From: CAZDKK01 sp964603725 | GTDB taxonomy: Bacteria; Eisenbacteria; RBG-16-71-46; CAIMUX01; WJJG01 | Assembly: GCA_964603725.1 (NCBI GenBank) | Contig: CAZRWW010000018.1 | Location: 11,444 to 75,443 of the forward strand | Length of the DNA: 64,000 nt | Reading direction: 5' to 3' | Shown here: positions 25,239-34,264 of the stretch, in pieces | How positions within the stretch are numbered: the first letter of the stretch is position 1 | Layout: each line of letters starts with the position of its first letter | Translations under genes and position numbers: made by a program | The notes under the pieces: generated by a model | Databases searched by the model: none | Seen by the model: the letters and a program-made list of their open reading frames with translations, nothing else | Told to the model about the DNA's origin: nothing

Positions 25239-26477
25239 ATGTCGCAGATCCGACCCTTCCGGGCCTGGCGGCCCCGGCCCGGTCTGGCGGCCCAGATCGC
25301 GTCGCCGCCCTACGACGTGCTCAGCAGCGAGGAGGCCCGGCAGATGGCCAAGGGCAACGAGCTGTCCTATCTGCACGTCGTCAAGCCGGAGATCGATCTG
25401 GACCCGTCGATCGACCACTATGACGCGCGCGTCTACGAGCAGGGCGCCCGCACCTTGCGCCGCATGGTCGCCGAGGGCATCCTGGAGCGCGACAAGACAC
25501 CCTGCTTCTACGTCTACCAGCAGCGCATGGGCGACCACGTTCAGGCCGGGATCGCGGCCGGCGCGAGCGTCGACGAGTACGATGCCAATCTGATCAAGAA
25601 GCACGAGCACACCCGGCGCGTGAAGGAGGACGACCGCACGCGCCACGTCGACGTGCTCAACGCCAACTCCGAGCCGGTTTTCCTGACCTATGTCGCGCGC
25701 AAGCAGATCGACCAGCTGGTGGATGAAATCCGCCAACGCGATCCGGAGTACGACTTCGTCAGCGACGACGGCATCGGCCACACGGTGTGGGTGGTGTCGG
25801 AGGCGGGCGAGATCCAGCGCCTGGCGGACGCGTTCAGCGAGATCCCGCACTTGTACGTGGCCGACGGCCATCACCGCAGCGCCTCGGCCACGCGGGTGCG
25901 CGCGCTGCGCCGCGAGGCCAACTCGAACCACCGCGGCGACGAGCCCTACAACTTCTTCCTGGCGGTCATCTTCCCGCACAATCAGATGCGGATCATGGCC
26001 TACAACCGCGTGGTGAAGGACCTGGCCGGCAAGTCCGCGCAGGAGTTCCTCGCGGCCCTGAGGGAACGCTTCGACGTCGAGCCCGCCGACCGGGCCGAGC
26101 CGCCGCGGGCGCGCACCTTCGGCATGTACCTCGCGGGGCGCTGGCACCGCCTGGCGGCCAAGCCGGGCTCCTTCCCCGAGAAGGACCCGGTCCAGTCGCT
26201 CGATTGCGCGATCCTGCAGAGCAACCTCTTGCAGCCGCTGCTGGGGATCGAGGATCCTCGCTCCGACGAACGCATCGACTTCGTCGGCGGCATCCGCGGC
26301 ACGTCCGAGCTGGAGAAGCGCTGCCGGGAAGGCTGGGCGGTCGCCTTCGCGCTCTATCCGACCAGCATCCAGCAGCTCATGTCGGTGGCGGACGCAGGCA
26401 AGGTCATGCCGCCCAAGAGCACGTGGTTCGAGCCGAAGCTGCGCTCGGGCCTGATCATCCGTCCGCTGGAGGATTGA
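25239..26477 (+). CDS. DUF1015 family protein
   Basis: This 412-aa cytoplasmic protein is a full-length DUF1015 member. Signatures are RPFRAWRP near the start, ASPPYDVL (21-28), HVVKPEIDLDP, KKHEHTRRVKEDDRTRHVDVL and ADGHHRSASA (about 208-217). The DUF's biochemical role is not established, but homologues are often found next to serA and serC, as here. A role in serine or related amino-acid metabolism is a reasonable inference. The start is fixed by GAGGAGG spaced correctly from the ATG. The gene lies 94 bp upstream of serA. Confidence 0.85.
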   Translation: MSQIRPFRAWRPRPGLAAQIASPPYDVLSSEEARQMAKGNELSYLHVVKPEIDLDPSIDHYDARVYEQGARTLRRMVAEGILERDKTPCFYVYQQRMGDHVQAGIAAGASVDEYDANLIKKHEHTRRVKEDDRTRHVDVLNANSEPVFLTYVARKQIDQLVDEIRQRDPEYDFVSDDGIGHTVWVVSEAGEIQRLADAFSEIPHLYVADGHHRSASATRVRALRREANSNHRGDEPYNFFLAVIFPHNQMRIMAYNRVVKDLAGKSAQEFLAALRERFDVEPADRAEPPRARTFGMYLAGRWHRLAAKPGSFPEKDPVQSLDCAILQSNLLQPLLGIEDPRSDERIDFVGGIRGTSELEKRCREGWAVAFALYPTSIQQLMSVADAGKVMPPKSTWFEPKLRSGLIIRPLED

Positions 26478-26571
26478 CGGCGGCCGGCCATCGGTACGGC
26501 CTCGCGGGCCCGGGCCGGGTCCGGAGGTAAGGAGAGGCGCGCTTGACGCGGGCCAACTCATGGGAGGTGTC

Positions 26572-27447
26572 ATGAAGATCCTGCTCTCGGACGCGTTCGA
26601 CCCGTCCCTGCCCGACCGGCTCAAGAGGTTCGGCGAGGTCACGGACGACAAGGGGCAACTGGCCCAGTGCGAGGTCGTGCTGATCCGCAGCAAGACCAAG
26701 GCGACCAAGGAGTTCATCGACTCGGCCCCCAAGCTCAAGATGATCATCCGCGGGGGCGTCGGCCTGGACAACGTCGACCAGACCTATGCCAAGGAGAAGG
26801 GCATCAAGGTGCTCAACACGCCGGCCGCCTCGAGCGTGGCGGTGGCGGAGCTGGCGATGGCCTTCCTGGTGGCGATGCCCAACAAGCTCATCGAGGGCCA
26901 CCTGTCGATGAAGGAAGGCAAGTGGCTCAAGAAGGAGCTCAAGCGCACGGAGCTCTACCAGAAGACCCTCGGCCTGATCGGCATCGGCCGCATCGGCACG
27001 GAAGTGGCCGTGCGCGCCAAGGCCTTCGGCATGGACGTGATCGCCTACGACAAGTTCGTCACCAGCCACCCGGTCGCGAAGCTGGTGTCGCTCGATGAGC
27101 TCGTCAAGCGCGCGGACTTCATATCCTTGCACACGCCGCTCACCGACGAGACCAGGGGCATGATCAATGCGGGCCTGATCGGCAAGATGAAGAACGGCGT
27201 GATCATCGTCAACACGGGCCGCGGCAAGGTCGTAAACGAGCCCGATCTGGCGGCCGCCCTGGCGAGCGGCAAGGTGCGCGCCTACGGCACCGATGTCTGG
27301 GAGAGCGATCCGCCCCCCGAGACCTCGCCGCTCCTGAAGGCACCCAACGTTTACATGGCTCCGCACATCGGGGCTTCGTCGGTCGAGAACCTGTTGCGGA
27401 TCGGCGATGTCATCGTCGAGCTGCTGACCCAGCACTACGGCAAGTAG
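26572..27447 (+). CDS. serA: D-3-phosphoglycerate dehydrogenase (short form)
   Basis: The 291-aa enzyme belongs to the D-isomer 2-hydroxyacid dehydrogenase family. It has a Rossmann motif GLIGIGRIGTEVAVRAKAFG (128-147), the dehydrogenase signatures ADFISLHTPLT and NTGRGKVVNEPDL, and a PHIGAS segment with the catalytic His. It lacks the C-terminal ACT domain of long SerA enzymes, so it is probably insensitive to serine. It oxidises 3-phosphoglycerate to 3-phosphohydroxypyruvate, the first step of serine synthesis. ATG 26572 follows GGGAGGTG; an upstream ATG at 26560 overlaps this site and is rejected. It lies between DUF1015 and serC. Confidence 0.9.
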   Translation: MKILLSDAFDPSLPDRLKRFGEVTDDKGQLAQCEVVLIRSKTKATKEFIDSAPKLKMIIRGGVGLDNVDQTYAKEKGIKVLNTPAASSVAVAELAMAFLVAMPNKLIEGHLSMKEGKWLKKELKRTELYQKTLGLIGIGRIGTEVAVRAKAFGMDVIAYDKFVTSHPVAKLVSLDELVKRADFISLHTPLTDETRGMINAGLIGKMKNGVIIVNTGRGKVVNEPDLAAALASGKVRAYGTDVWESDPPPETSPLLKAPNVYMAPHIGASSVENLLRIGDVIVELLTQHYGK

Positions 27448-27501
27448 CGGCAAGTAGTGGCCATCGCATCCAGACTCGGGGTCTGGGAGGAGGAGTCCGT
27501 C

Positions 27502-28587
27502 ATGGCACGCGCGTTGAACTTCTTCGCCGGTCCGGCCGTTCTGCCCGTTCCCGCCCTGGAACGGGCCCAGAAGGAACTGCTCGACTTCGGCGGCACGGGC
27601 ACGTCGGTCATGGAGACCAGCCACCGCTCCAAGGAGTATGAGGCGATCCACAACGAGGCGATCGCGCTGATCAGGGAGTTCCTCGGCCTGGGCGACGCCT
27701 ACCAGGTGCTCTTCGTCGGCGGCGGGGCGAGCCTGCAATTCGCCATGGTGCCCATGAATCTGCTGGCCAAGGACCAGACGGCCGACTACATCCACACCGG
27801 CACCTGGTCGAAGAAGGCGATCGCCGAGGCCAAGCTCTTCGGCGGCGTCAACATCGCCTTCGACGGCGAGACGGTGAAGCTGACCCGCATCCCCAAGCAG
27901 GAGGAGCTCAAGCTCACGCCGGGCGCGCGCTACGTCCACTTCACCAGCAACAACACGATCAAGGGCACGCAGTGGCACTGGTTCCCCAAGACCGGCGACG
28001 TGCCGCTGGTGTGCGACATGTCGTCCGACTTCCTGTGGCGCAAGTTCGATCCCGCCCCCTTCGGCCTCATCTACGCCGGCGCCCAGAAGAACGTGGGGCC
28101 CGCGGGCGTGACGATCGTCATCATCCGCAACGACGTCCTGGCCGCGTGCAAGGAAGAGAACCCCACGATGCTCAAGTATCAGACGCACGCCAAGGAGAAC
28201 TCGCTCTTCAACACCCCGCCGGTCTTCAACATCTACATGGTGCGCAACGTCCTCGCCTACATGAAGGAGATGGGCGGCATGGCGAAGATCGAGGCGCACA
28301 ACCGCAAGAAGGCGGGGATGATCTACGACACGATCGACGCCAACCCGGACTTCTTCCGCGCCCCGGTCGCCAAGGACAGCCGCTCGATGATGAACATCGT
28401 CTTCCGGCTGCCCAGCGAGGATCTGGAAGCCAAGTTCGTGGCCGAGGGCAAAGAGAAGCGGATGTACGGCCTGAAGGGGCACCGCTCCGTGGGCGGCATC
28501 CGCGTCTCGGTGTACAACTCCTGTCCGATGGACGCCGCCGAGCAGGTGTGCGCCTTCATGAAGGCCTTCGCCAAGGCGAACGGCTAG
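27502..28587 (+). CDS. serC: Phosphoserine aminotransferase
   Basis: The 361-aa class V aminotransferase converts 3-phosphohydroxypyruvate to phosphoserine with PLP. It opens with the typical NFFAGPAVLP, followed by EYEAIHNEA and VGGGASLQFAMVPMNLL. GAQKNVGPAGVT contains the PLP lysine (Lys196), and IRVSVYNSCPMD closes the domain. GGAGGAGG sits 6-7 bases upstream. No serB phosphatase gene is in the window. Confidence 0.95.
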   Translation: MARALNFFAGPAVLPVPALERAQKELLDFGGTGTSVMETSHRSKEYEAIHNEAIALIREFLGLGDAYQVLFVGGGASLQFAMVPMNLLAKDQTADYIHTGTWSKKAIAEAKLFGGVNIAFDGETVKLTRIPKQEELKLTPGARYVHFTSNNTIKGTQWHWFPKTGDVPLVCDMSSDFLWRKFDPAPFGLIYAGAQKNVGPAGVTIVIIRNDVLAACKEENPTMLKYQTHAKENSLFNTPPVFNIYMVRNVLAYMKEMGGMAKIEAHNRKKAGMIYDTIDANPDFFRAPVAKDSRSMMNIVFRLPSEDLEAKFVAEGKEKRMYGLKGHRSVGGIRVSVYNSCPMDAAEQVCAFMKAFAKANG

Positions 28588-28605
28588 GGCGAGCAGAACC
28601 GCCAG

Positions 28606-28674
28606 GCCGCTCGGTCGGGCCGGTCGGACCGATCGAGCGGCGTTCGCGGCCACAGCGGGCCCCGGCGGCCCGCT
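28606..28674. terminator. Tandem hairpins between serC and the small downstream gene
   Basis: GCCGCTCG/CGAGCGGC (28606-28613/28634-28641) and AGCGGGCC/GGCCCGCT (28654-28661/28667-28674) are both perfect 8-bp stems. The second overlaps the stop codon of the leftward small gene. Convergent placement suggests a bidirectional terminator, though no T-run follows. Confidence 0.5.
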
Positions 28675-28969
28675 ATGGCCGCGGCGCCAGCAGCTTGGCC
28701 ATCAGGTCGCCGAGAAACCGGTTATCCTCGGGGCTGAGGCGGCTGCGCCCCAAGGCGCGCAGCTTGGTGCTGATGCCGGCCGCCAGCGCCAGCGCCTCCT
28801 CCTGCGTGAGGACGTCGAGGTTGACGCGGCGCGCCTCGCGCATGATCTGATCGGCCACGCGCTGCCGGCTGGCCTCCAGGATGCTCTCGGCCGTCGGGGG
28901 CTGCGCGCGCCCAGACGCGCTCGTGCGGGGGCTCCCCGCGGCTCGTGCGGCGCGATCGAACTCCGCCAT
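28673..28969 (-). CDS. Small hypothetical protein, 98 aa
   Basis: The start is set by GGAGGAG 8 bases before ATG 28969; the longer upstream frame has no support. The protein is charged, with an Ala/Ser/Arg-rich first 30 residues and then a predicted helical core (ESILEASRQRVADQI, TQEEALALAAGISTKLRAL, SPEDNRFLGDLMAKLL). No signal peptide, membrane segment or known domain is seen. It lies downstream of the M3 peptidase gene on the same strand and may be the last gene of that unit. Confidence 0.5.
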   Translation of the reverse strand: MAEFDRAARAAGSPRTSASGRAQPPTAESILEASRQRVADQIMREARRVNLDVLTQEEALALAAGISTKLRALGRSRLSPEDNRFLGDLMAKLLAPRP

Positions 28970-29189
28970 CGGTCTCTCCTCCCTGGCTCCTGGCCTCCTT
29001 GGCTCCTGGGCCCAAGGTGCGCGCGGCGCTCCGGGCCGGACGCCGGCTCCGCCGCCCGTAATCCATCGGAGGAGTCCCTGATCTTCCTGATCGGGAACGC
29101 GATCTTGCGCCCGCCGGGCCGCCGGCCCCGTGACCCGCGGCCGCGCGCGGGCAGGGCGAACGGGCTCGGCCAGCCGGCGCGCGCCCGCC

Positions 29190-31004
29190 TCAACCCTCGA
29201 GCGCGCAGTAGCGGTCGACCTGGGCCGCAATGACGTCCAGGCTCCCGCGCCAGAAGTCGCGCGCGCGAATGTCGATGTCGAAGCGGGCTGCCAGGTCGGC
29301 CGCCGGCCCGGCCCCGGTGCTGCGCAGCAGCTCCCGATAGCGCGGGATGAAGGCAGCGCCTTGCTGCTGATAGCGCGCGTAGACCCCCAAGCCGAAGAGG
29401 AGCCCGAAGGCGTAAGGGTAGTTGTAGAACTGGAGGTCGCCGTAGTAGTAGTGGGGCTTCCACAGCCACATGTACGGGTTGCGATGCTCGGGTTCCAGCG
29501 CCTCGCCGTAGGTCTCCTCCTGGGCCCGGAGCATGATCTCGCAGAAGTCGTCGGCGCTGAGCTCGGCCTGAGCGCGGCGCCGCACCACCTCGGACTCGAA
29601 GAGGAAGCGCGAGGAGATGTCGAGCGTCACCTGGGTGGCGCCCAGGAGCTGGTTCTCCAGGACCGCGAGCTGCTCCTCGGGCGAGCAGGTTTCGAGGGCC
29701 GCGTTGAAGACGAGCGTCTCGCAGAAGATCGAGGCGGTCTCCCCCAGCACCATGGGCGCCCCGCGCAGCATCATCGGCAGGCCCCGCTGGCAGGCGTTGT
29801 GGTAGGCGTGGCCCAGCTCGTGCGCCAGCGTGACCATGCCGTCGAAGGTGCCGTCGAAGTTGGCCAGGATGCGGCTCTCCTCGACCTTGGGCACGCGCAT
29901 GCAGAAGGCGCCGCCCCGCTTGCCGTCGCGCGGTTCGGCGTCGATCCAGCGCCGCTCGAAAGCCCCGGCGGCGAAGGCGGCCAGCTCGTCGCTGAAGCGC
30001 CCGAACTGCTCCACGATGAAGCTCGCGGCCTGGTCCCACGTGTAGGTCGGGTTTGCCCGGCCCACCGGTGCGGCGAGGTCCCACCACGCGAGCCGCGGCT
30101 TGCCCAGCCTGGCGGCCTTGGCCAGAAGGTAGCGGCGGAAGAGCGGAAAGCGCTCGCGGATTGCGCCCAGCAAGGCCTCGAGGGTCGGGCGGTCGATGCG
30201 GTTGTGCTCGAGCGAGACGTGCTGCACGTCCTCGAAGCCGCGCTTCCGGGCCAGCGTCACCGCCGCGCCCTTGACGCAGTTGAGCGCGAAGGCCACGGGG
30301 GTGCGCACGGCGGCATAAGCCTGGAGCTCCGCCTCGTAGGCCCGCCGGCGGACTTCCTCGCTCGGGTCGGTGGCCAGGTTGCGAACCAGGGTGATGGGCA
30401 GCGTCTGCACCTGTCCGTCGCGCTCGACGCACGCCTTGAGCTGGCTCAGGACACCGCCCTGCAGCTTCCACATCACGCCGCCGCCCGAGAGCTGCAGCTC
30501 GGCCGCCAGGTCCTCGAGCTCGGTGCTCATCAGGTGACGGCTCTGGCGGACGAGGTCCTCGAGCGCCAGCCGGTGCTCGGCGCCGGCCGCCGACCGCGCG
30601 CAGATTTCCCCCAGCACCGGGCCCAGCGATCCGGTCCAGGCCTGGAAGCGCGTGAGCTGTTTCTCCAGGCGCAGATCGATCTGCTCGAGCTCGCTCAGCA
30701 CGCGCGCCGCCGTCTGATTGTACGAGTCGGTCGTCACGTAGCTGTGCGCGTAGGCCGTCAGCGTGCTCAAGGTCGGCCGGACGGCGTTGAAGCCGGCCAG
30801 CAGGGCCTCCAGCGCGCGCGTCGCGGCCAACGTGTCCGACGGCGGTGCCTCCAGGCGGGCGATGCCCTCCCGGGCGATGAGCTCATCGAGCTCATCGAGA
30901 CCCTGCCGGACCCGAGCCACGTCGGCCTGGAAGTCCTCGGCCTCCAGACCCGTGTAGACGTTCGTGAGATCCCAACGCGGCAGAGACGACGCTGCGGCGC
31001 TCAT
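29190..31004 (-). CDS. M3-family oligoendopeptidase (PepF-like)
   Basis: This 604-aa metallopeptidase has the zinc signature HELGHAYH (His395-Glu396, His399) and the family's downstream ETASIFCETLVF with the third zinc ligand Glu. The N-terminal helical region (about 1-200) and the FLFESEVVRRRAQAELSADDFCEIMLR segment are typical of oligoendopeptidase F. It cleaves short cytoplasmic peptides. ATG 31004 follows GAGGAGGTCGAC; the longer upstream frame overlaps the neighbouring gene in another phase and is rejected. There is no signal peptide, so it is intracellular. It is 125 bp downstream of the asparagine synthetase B-like gene. Confidence 0.92.
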   Translation of the reverse strand: MSAAASSLPRWDLTNVYTGLEAEDFQADVARVRQGLDELDELIAREGIARLEAPPSDTLAATRALEALLAGFNAVRPTLSTLTAYAHSYVTTDSYNQTAARVLSELEQIDLRLEKQLTRFQAWTGSLGPVLGEICARSAAGAEHRLALEDLVRQSRHLMSTELEDLAAELQLSGGGVMWKLQGGVLSQLKACVERDGQVQTLPITLVRNLATDPSEEVRRRAYEAELQAYAAVRTPVAFALNCVKGAAVTLARKRGFEDVQHVSLEHNRIDRPTLEALLGAIRERFPLFRRYLLAKAARLGKPRLAWWDLAAPVGRANPTYTWDQAASFIVEQFGRFSDELAAFAAGAFERRWIDAEPRDGKRGGAFCMRVPKVEESRILANFDGTFDGMVTLAHELGHAYHNACQRGLPMMLRGAPMVLGETASIFCETLVFNAALETCSPEEQLAVLENQLLGATQVTLDISSRFLFESEVVRRRAQAELSADDFCEIMLRAQEETYGEALEPEHRNPYMWLWKPHYYYGDLQFYNYPYAFGLLFGLGVYARYQQQGAAFIPRYRELLRSTGAGPAADLAARFDIDIRARDFWRGSLDVIAAQVDRYCALEG

Positions 31005-31129
31005 GTCGACCTCCTCGACCAGGGGCCAGGGGAACGGACAACCCGGCGATGATAGCACCGCGTTCGCTGCGAAGGAAAGGGACGGACGCCGGAACGCATG
31101 TCGGCCGGCGGCGATGGAGCGACCCCAGG

Positions 31130-32413
31130 TCAGGTCTTGCGCTCCTTCTTCTGCGCGGCCGGGAAGAGCACGTTGTTCAGGATCAGGCGGTAGCCGGGCG
31201 AGTTCTTGTGCAGCTCGAGCCGGGTGGGCGGATCGCCCACCCGATGCTGGTAATCCTCCGGGTCGTGGCCGCCCAGGAAGGTGAAGGTTCCCTGGCCGTA
31301 GTTGCCGTGGATGTACCTGACCTCGGGCGTGTTGGGCACGTCGGCCAGCACCAGGGTCGAGGGCTTGAGCGTGTCGCGGTTGAAGCTGGTGGTCTGCCCC
31401 AGGAAGCCGTTGACCATGTTGACGTGACACTGCGTGAGCATGGTCGGAACCGGGTCTTCCTTGGCGGAGAACTCGAAGAGCACGAAGTAGTCGGCCTCCG
31501 GGCCGCGCAACTGGGCGTAGTCGCTCATGTCGATGTTCGAGAACTCGTAGACGAACGGGTTCAGTTCGAGCTGGAAGTTCTCGAAGGCGAGACAGCGGCT
31601 GTAGTCGAGCAGCCGCTGGGCGTTGGGATGGGCCGGCGTGCCGTCGTAGACGGTGTCGACAATGTCGACGTCCCCGGCCGCGAGCGCGATGTCGTAGGTA
31701 TCGGTCCCCGAGCACATCGCGAAGAGGAAACCGCCCTGCGCCACGTAATCCTTGATGCGCTGGACCGAGGCGTGCTTGTGCTGCCACACGTGCGGATATC
31801 CAGCCTCGCGCGCCGCGGCCTCGAGCTGGACCTGGCTGTTCTGGTACCAGTGCGCATGGCGGTAGGCGGCGTAGAACTTGCCGTACTGGCCGGTGAAGTC
31901 CTCGTGGTGCAGGTGCACCCAGTCGTATTCCGCCAGCCGGCCGCTGAGGACCTCCTGATCGTAGAGCTGATCGAAGGGGATCTCCGCGTAGGTGAGCGCG
32001 AGGATCACGGCGTCGTCCCAGGGCTCGTCGATCGTGGGCGGCGGCACGTAGACCGCGACGCGCGGGGCCTTCTCGAGCAGGATCACGTCCATGTTGTCCC
32101 GCTCGATCGCGCCGTAGATGGCGGCCTCGTCGGCTCCGGTCGTGACCTCGACCCGCACGCCGCGCAGCAGCGCCGCGCGCCGGTTCTCGTCGGTGTCCTC
32201 GAGCAGGAAGGAGCCGCTGCGGTAGTTGAGCAGCCACTCGACGTTCTCGCCGGCCTCCAGGGCGAAGTAGGCCAGACCATAGGCCTTCAGGTGATCGGTC
32301 TGGGTGAGGTCCATGGGCACGAGCAGGCGCGCGCGGGCCTCTCCCGGCCCCAGACCCGCGCAGGCGGCGATGGCCAGAAACGCCACCGCCCGACCGACAC
32401 CCCTCCTGTTCAT
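31130..32413 (-). CDS. Secreted 'asparagine synthetase B-like' conserved protein
   Basis: The 427-aa product begins with a signal peptide (about 1-28). It then shows conserved blocks LLVPMDLTQTDHLKAYGLAY (30-49), EWLLNYRSGSFLL, VAVYVPP...WDDAVILALTYAEIPFD, and HLHHEDFTGQYGKFY (167-181). Homologues with these blocks in Bacteroidetes-like genomes are often called 'asparagine synthetase B', yet no Asn-synthetase ATP-pyrophosphatase or N-terminal glutaminase Cys2 is visible. GGFLFAMCSGTDTYD around Cys234 resembles a glutamine-amidotransferase or ThuA-like nucleophile elbow. The true activity is unknown and probably periplasmic. It lies 39 bp downstream of a TPR gene. Confidence 0.75.
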   Translation of the reverse strand: MNRRGVGRAVAFLAIAACAGLGPGEARARLLVPMDLTQTDHLKAYGLAYFALEAGENVEWLLNYRSGSFLLEDTDENRRAALLRGVRVEVTTGADEAAIYGAIERDNMDVILLEKAPRVAVYVPPPTIDEPWDDAVILALTYAEIPFDQLYDQEVLSGRLAEYDWVHLHHEDFTGQYGKFYAAYRHAHWYQNSQVQLEAAAREAGYPHVWQHKHASVQRIKDYVAQGGFLFAMCSGTDTYDIALAAGDVDIVDTVYDGTPAHPNAQRLLDYSRCLAFENFQLELNPFVYEFSNIDMSDYAQLRGPEADYFVLFEFSAKEDPVPTMLTQCHVNMVNGFLGQTTSFNRDTLKPSTLVLADVPNTPEVRYIHGNYGQGTFTFLGGHDPEDYQHRVGDPPTRLELHKNSPGYRLILNNVLFPAAQKKERKT

Positions 32414-32452
32414 GGAACGTCCCCCTTCGTCCGGGCGCCCGCGGCGCGCGCA

Positions 32453-34264
32453 CTAGGACTGCTCGGTTCCTTCCCGCATGGCCCGCAGGCGCCCGCGCGC
32501 CTGGCGCGCCTCGAGCGAGTCCGGGTAGCGCAGGATCACCTGCTCATAAAGCTCCAGGGCCCGCGCGCGGCGATCCGCGACCGCCTCGGCCCAGACCGCC
32601 ATTCTGTACAACGCGGTGGGGGCCACGCGGCTGCCCTTGTCCTGCTCCAGCATCAGCGCCAGCGCGGCATCCGCCTCGGTCCAGCGTCCGAGCTCGGCCG
32701 CGATGCGGATCTCCTCCCAGCGCAGGTAGGCGCGCATCTCGGCCTTGACCGAGTCGCTCAGGGCCGCGCGGCACAAGCGCAGCGCCTCCTCGGGCGCCCC
32801 CGCCCGCTGGCGGAAGACCACGCCGGCGTAGGCTTCCAGGGCCGCCCCGGCCGTGGCGCCGAACTCCCCCAGCAGCAGGGCGCGGCCCAGGGCGTCATTG
32901 ACCCACGCGCCGGCCGGATAGTGATCGGTGAGCTGGTAATAGGCCTCCTCGGCGTCGGCGAACCGGCCGGAGTAGAAGAGCAGCTCCGCGCGCTCGAAAG
33001 CGGCGCGCTCCTTGGTCGCCGTCTGCACCGCCTCGCTCTCGAGCGCCGCGAAGGTGCTCTCTGCCTCCGGAAAGGCGCCACTCTGCAGGGCGCACTCTCC
33101 CAGGCCGAGTAGCGCCTCCTCGCGGGTCGCCTTGGCCTGCCGGTTGCGGCTGCCCGGCGGCGCCTCGGCCAGAAGCTGGCGGTAGACCGCCTGGGCGCCC
33201 GCGAGGTCGCGCAGCGGACCGCGGCGGACCCCGGCGGCCTTCAAGCGGGCCTGGACCGCCAGCGGACCACGGGGGAAGTCCCGCGCGAGCGTCTCATAGG
33301 CCGCGACGGCCTCGGACGGGCGGCCGAGACGCTCCAGCAATCGGCCGCGCTCGAACCACGCCTCTTCCGCGGTGCCCGGGTCGGGCTTGTGGGCCAGCAG
33401 CGAGTCGAAGACCGCCAGGGCGACCGCCGGGTCGGCCCGGTGCGCCACGGCCCGGGCCAACTCCGATAGCCCGCGGCCCCGGCCCCGCTTCTCACGGTCG
33501 AGACCGGCCACCAGCCCGACGGCCTCCTCGAAGTGGCCCGTCACGACGAGCACGTGCGCCAGCGCCTCGCGCCAGACCGTTGGGGCGTCCCGGCTGCTTG
33601 CGCGGCTGCGCAGCCGCTCCAAAGCGGCCTGTCCCACCGCGCTGTCGGTGGCGGCGATCTCGAGCTGGTCCCGCAGGCGGCCGAGCCAGTCGGCTTGGAG
33701 CTGCAGGGCGGCCAGCAGCGTCTCGGCGGCGTCGGCGCCCTGACCCGCGCGCTGGTAGGCCATGGCCAGGTGGGCCCACAGATCCGGCTCGCGCGCCCCG
33801 GAGCGCTCGATCTCGCCCTGGAGCATGTCGACCGCCTTCAGGGGCTCGCCCCCGCGCGCATAGGCGTCGGCCAGGGCCAGGATGACCCGCGGCTCGCCCG
33901 GATAGCGCGCGTGCAGGCGCTCGAGCTGCGCGATGGCTTGCGTCGCCCGACCCGCCGCCAGGAGCTGGTGCGCATCCATGATGGCGCGCTCGATCTCCAG
34001 CCGCGGCTGCTCGCGTCCCACCGGCACGGTCGACCGCGGCTGGCGCGGCGCCGGACGCATCTGCTCTTGAGGCGGCTGCTGGACCGGTTGCTGGGGCAAA
34101 CGCCGCTCCGGCGGCGGCGCCGGCGCCGGCTGCTGCGCGTGCGCGGGCCCCACCGCCGACCATGCCAGCAGCGCTGCAACGAGCGCGGCCAGCGCGGGCC
34201 GCAGCAGCGCGCCCGCGCGGCGCACGTCGCGAACGGCTCCCGGGCGGGGCGAGGCCAACCTCAT
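32453..34264 (-). CDS. Secreted tetratricopeptide-repeat protein
   Basis: This 603-aa protein has a signal peptide (about 18-44, ending AHAQ) and a proline/glutamine-rich linker (45-85). At least ten TPR-like helix pairs run from about 85 to 590, several with the A-x-x-Y-P pattern typical of outer-membrane TPRs (LHARYPGEPRVILALADAY, TDHYPAGAWVNDALGRALL, ILRYPDSLEARQARGRL). TPR proteins act as scaffolds. It is translationally coupled to the DUF4175 gene (ATGA overlap at 34261-34264), so it probably works with that envelope protein. Confidence 0.8.
   Translation of the reverse strand: MRLASPRPGAVRDVRRAGALLRPALAALVAALLAWSAVGPAHAQQPAPAPPPERRLPQQPVQQPPQEQMRPAPRQPRSTVPVGREQPRLEIERAIMDAHQLLAAGRATQAIAQLERLHARYPGEPRVILALADAYARGGEPLKAVDMLQGEIERSGAREPDLWAHLAMAYQRAGQGADAAETLLAALQLQADWLGRLRDQLEIAATDSAVGQAALERLRSRASSRDAPTVWREALAHVLVVTGHFEEAVGLVAGLDREKRGRGRGLSELARAVAHRADPAVALAVFDSLLAHKPDPGTAEEAWFERGRLLERLGRPSEAVAAYETLARDFPRGPLAVQARLKAAGVRRGPLRDLAGAQAVYRQLLAEAPPGSRNRQAKATREEALLGLGECALQSGAFPEAESTFAALESEAVQTATKERAAFERAELLFYSGRFADAEEAYYQLTDHYPAGAWVNDALGRALLLGEFGATAGAALEAYAGVVFRQRAGAPEEALRLCRAALSDSVKAEMRAYLRWEEIRIAAELGRWTEADAALALMLEQDKGSRVAPTALYRMAVWAEAVADRRARALELYEQVILRYPDSLEARQARGRLRAMREGTEQS

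Noticed and set aside
31130..32413. Asparagine synthetase B
   Set aside because: A signal peptide is present and the ATP-pyrophosphatase and glutaminase residues of AsnB are not seen.
29190..32453. A continuous 1087-codon minus frame covering the M3 peptidase and beyond
   Set aside because: Only the portion from ATG 31004 encodes the peptidase; the upstream part lies out of phase across the asparagine synthetase B-like gene and has no start site.
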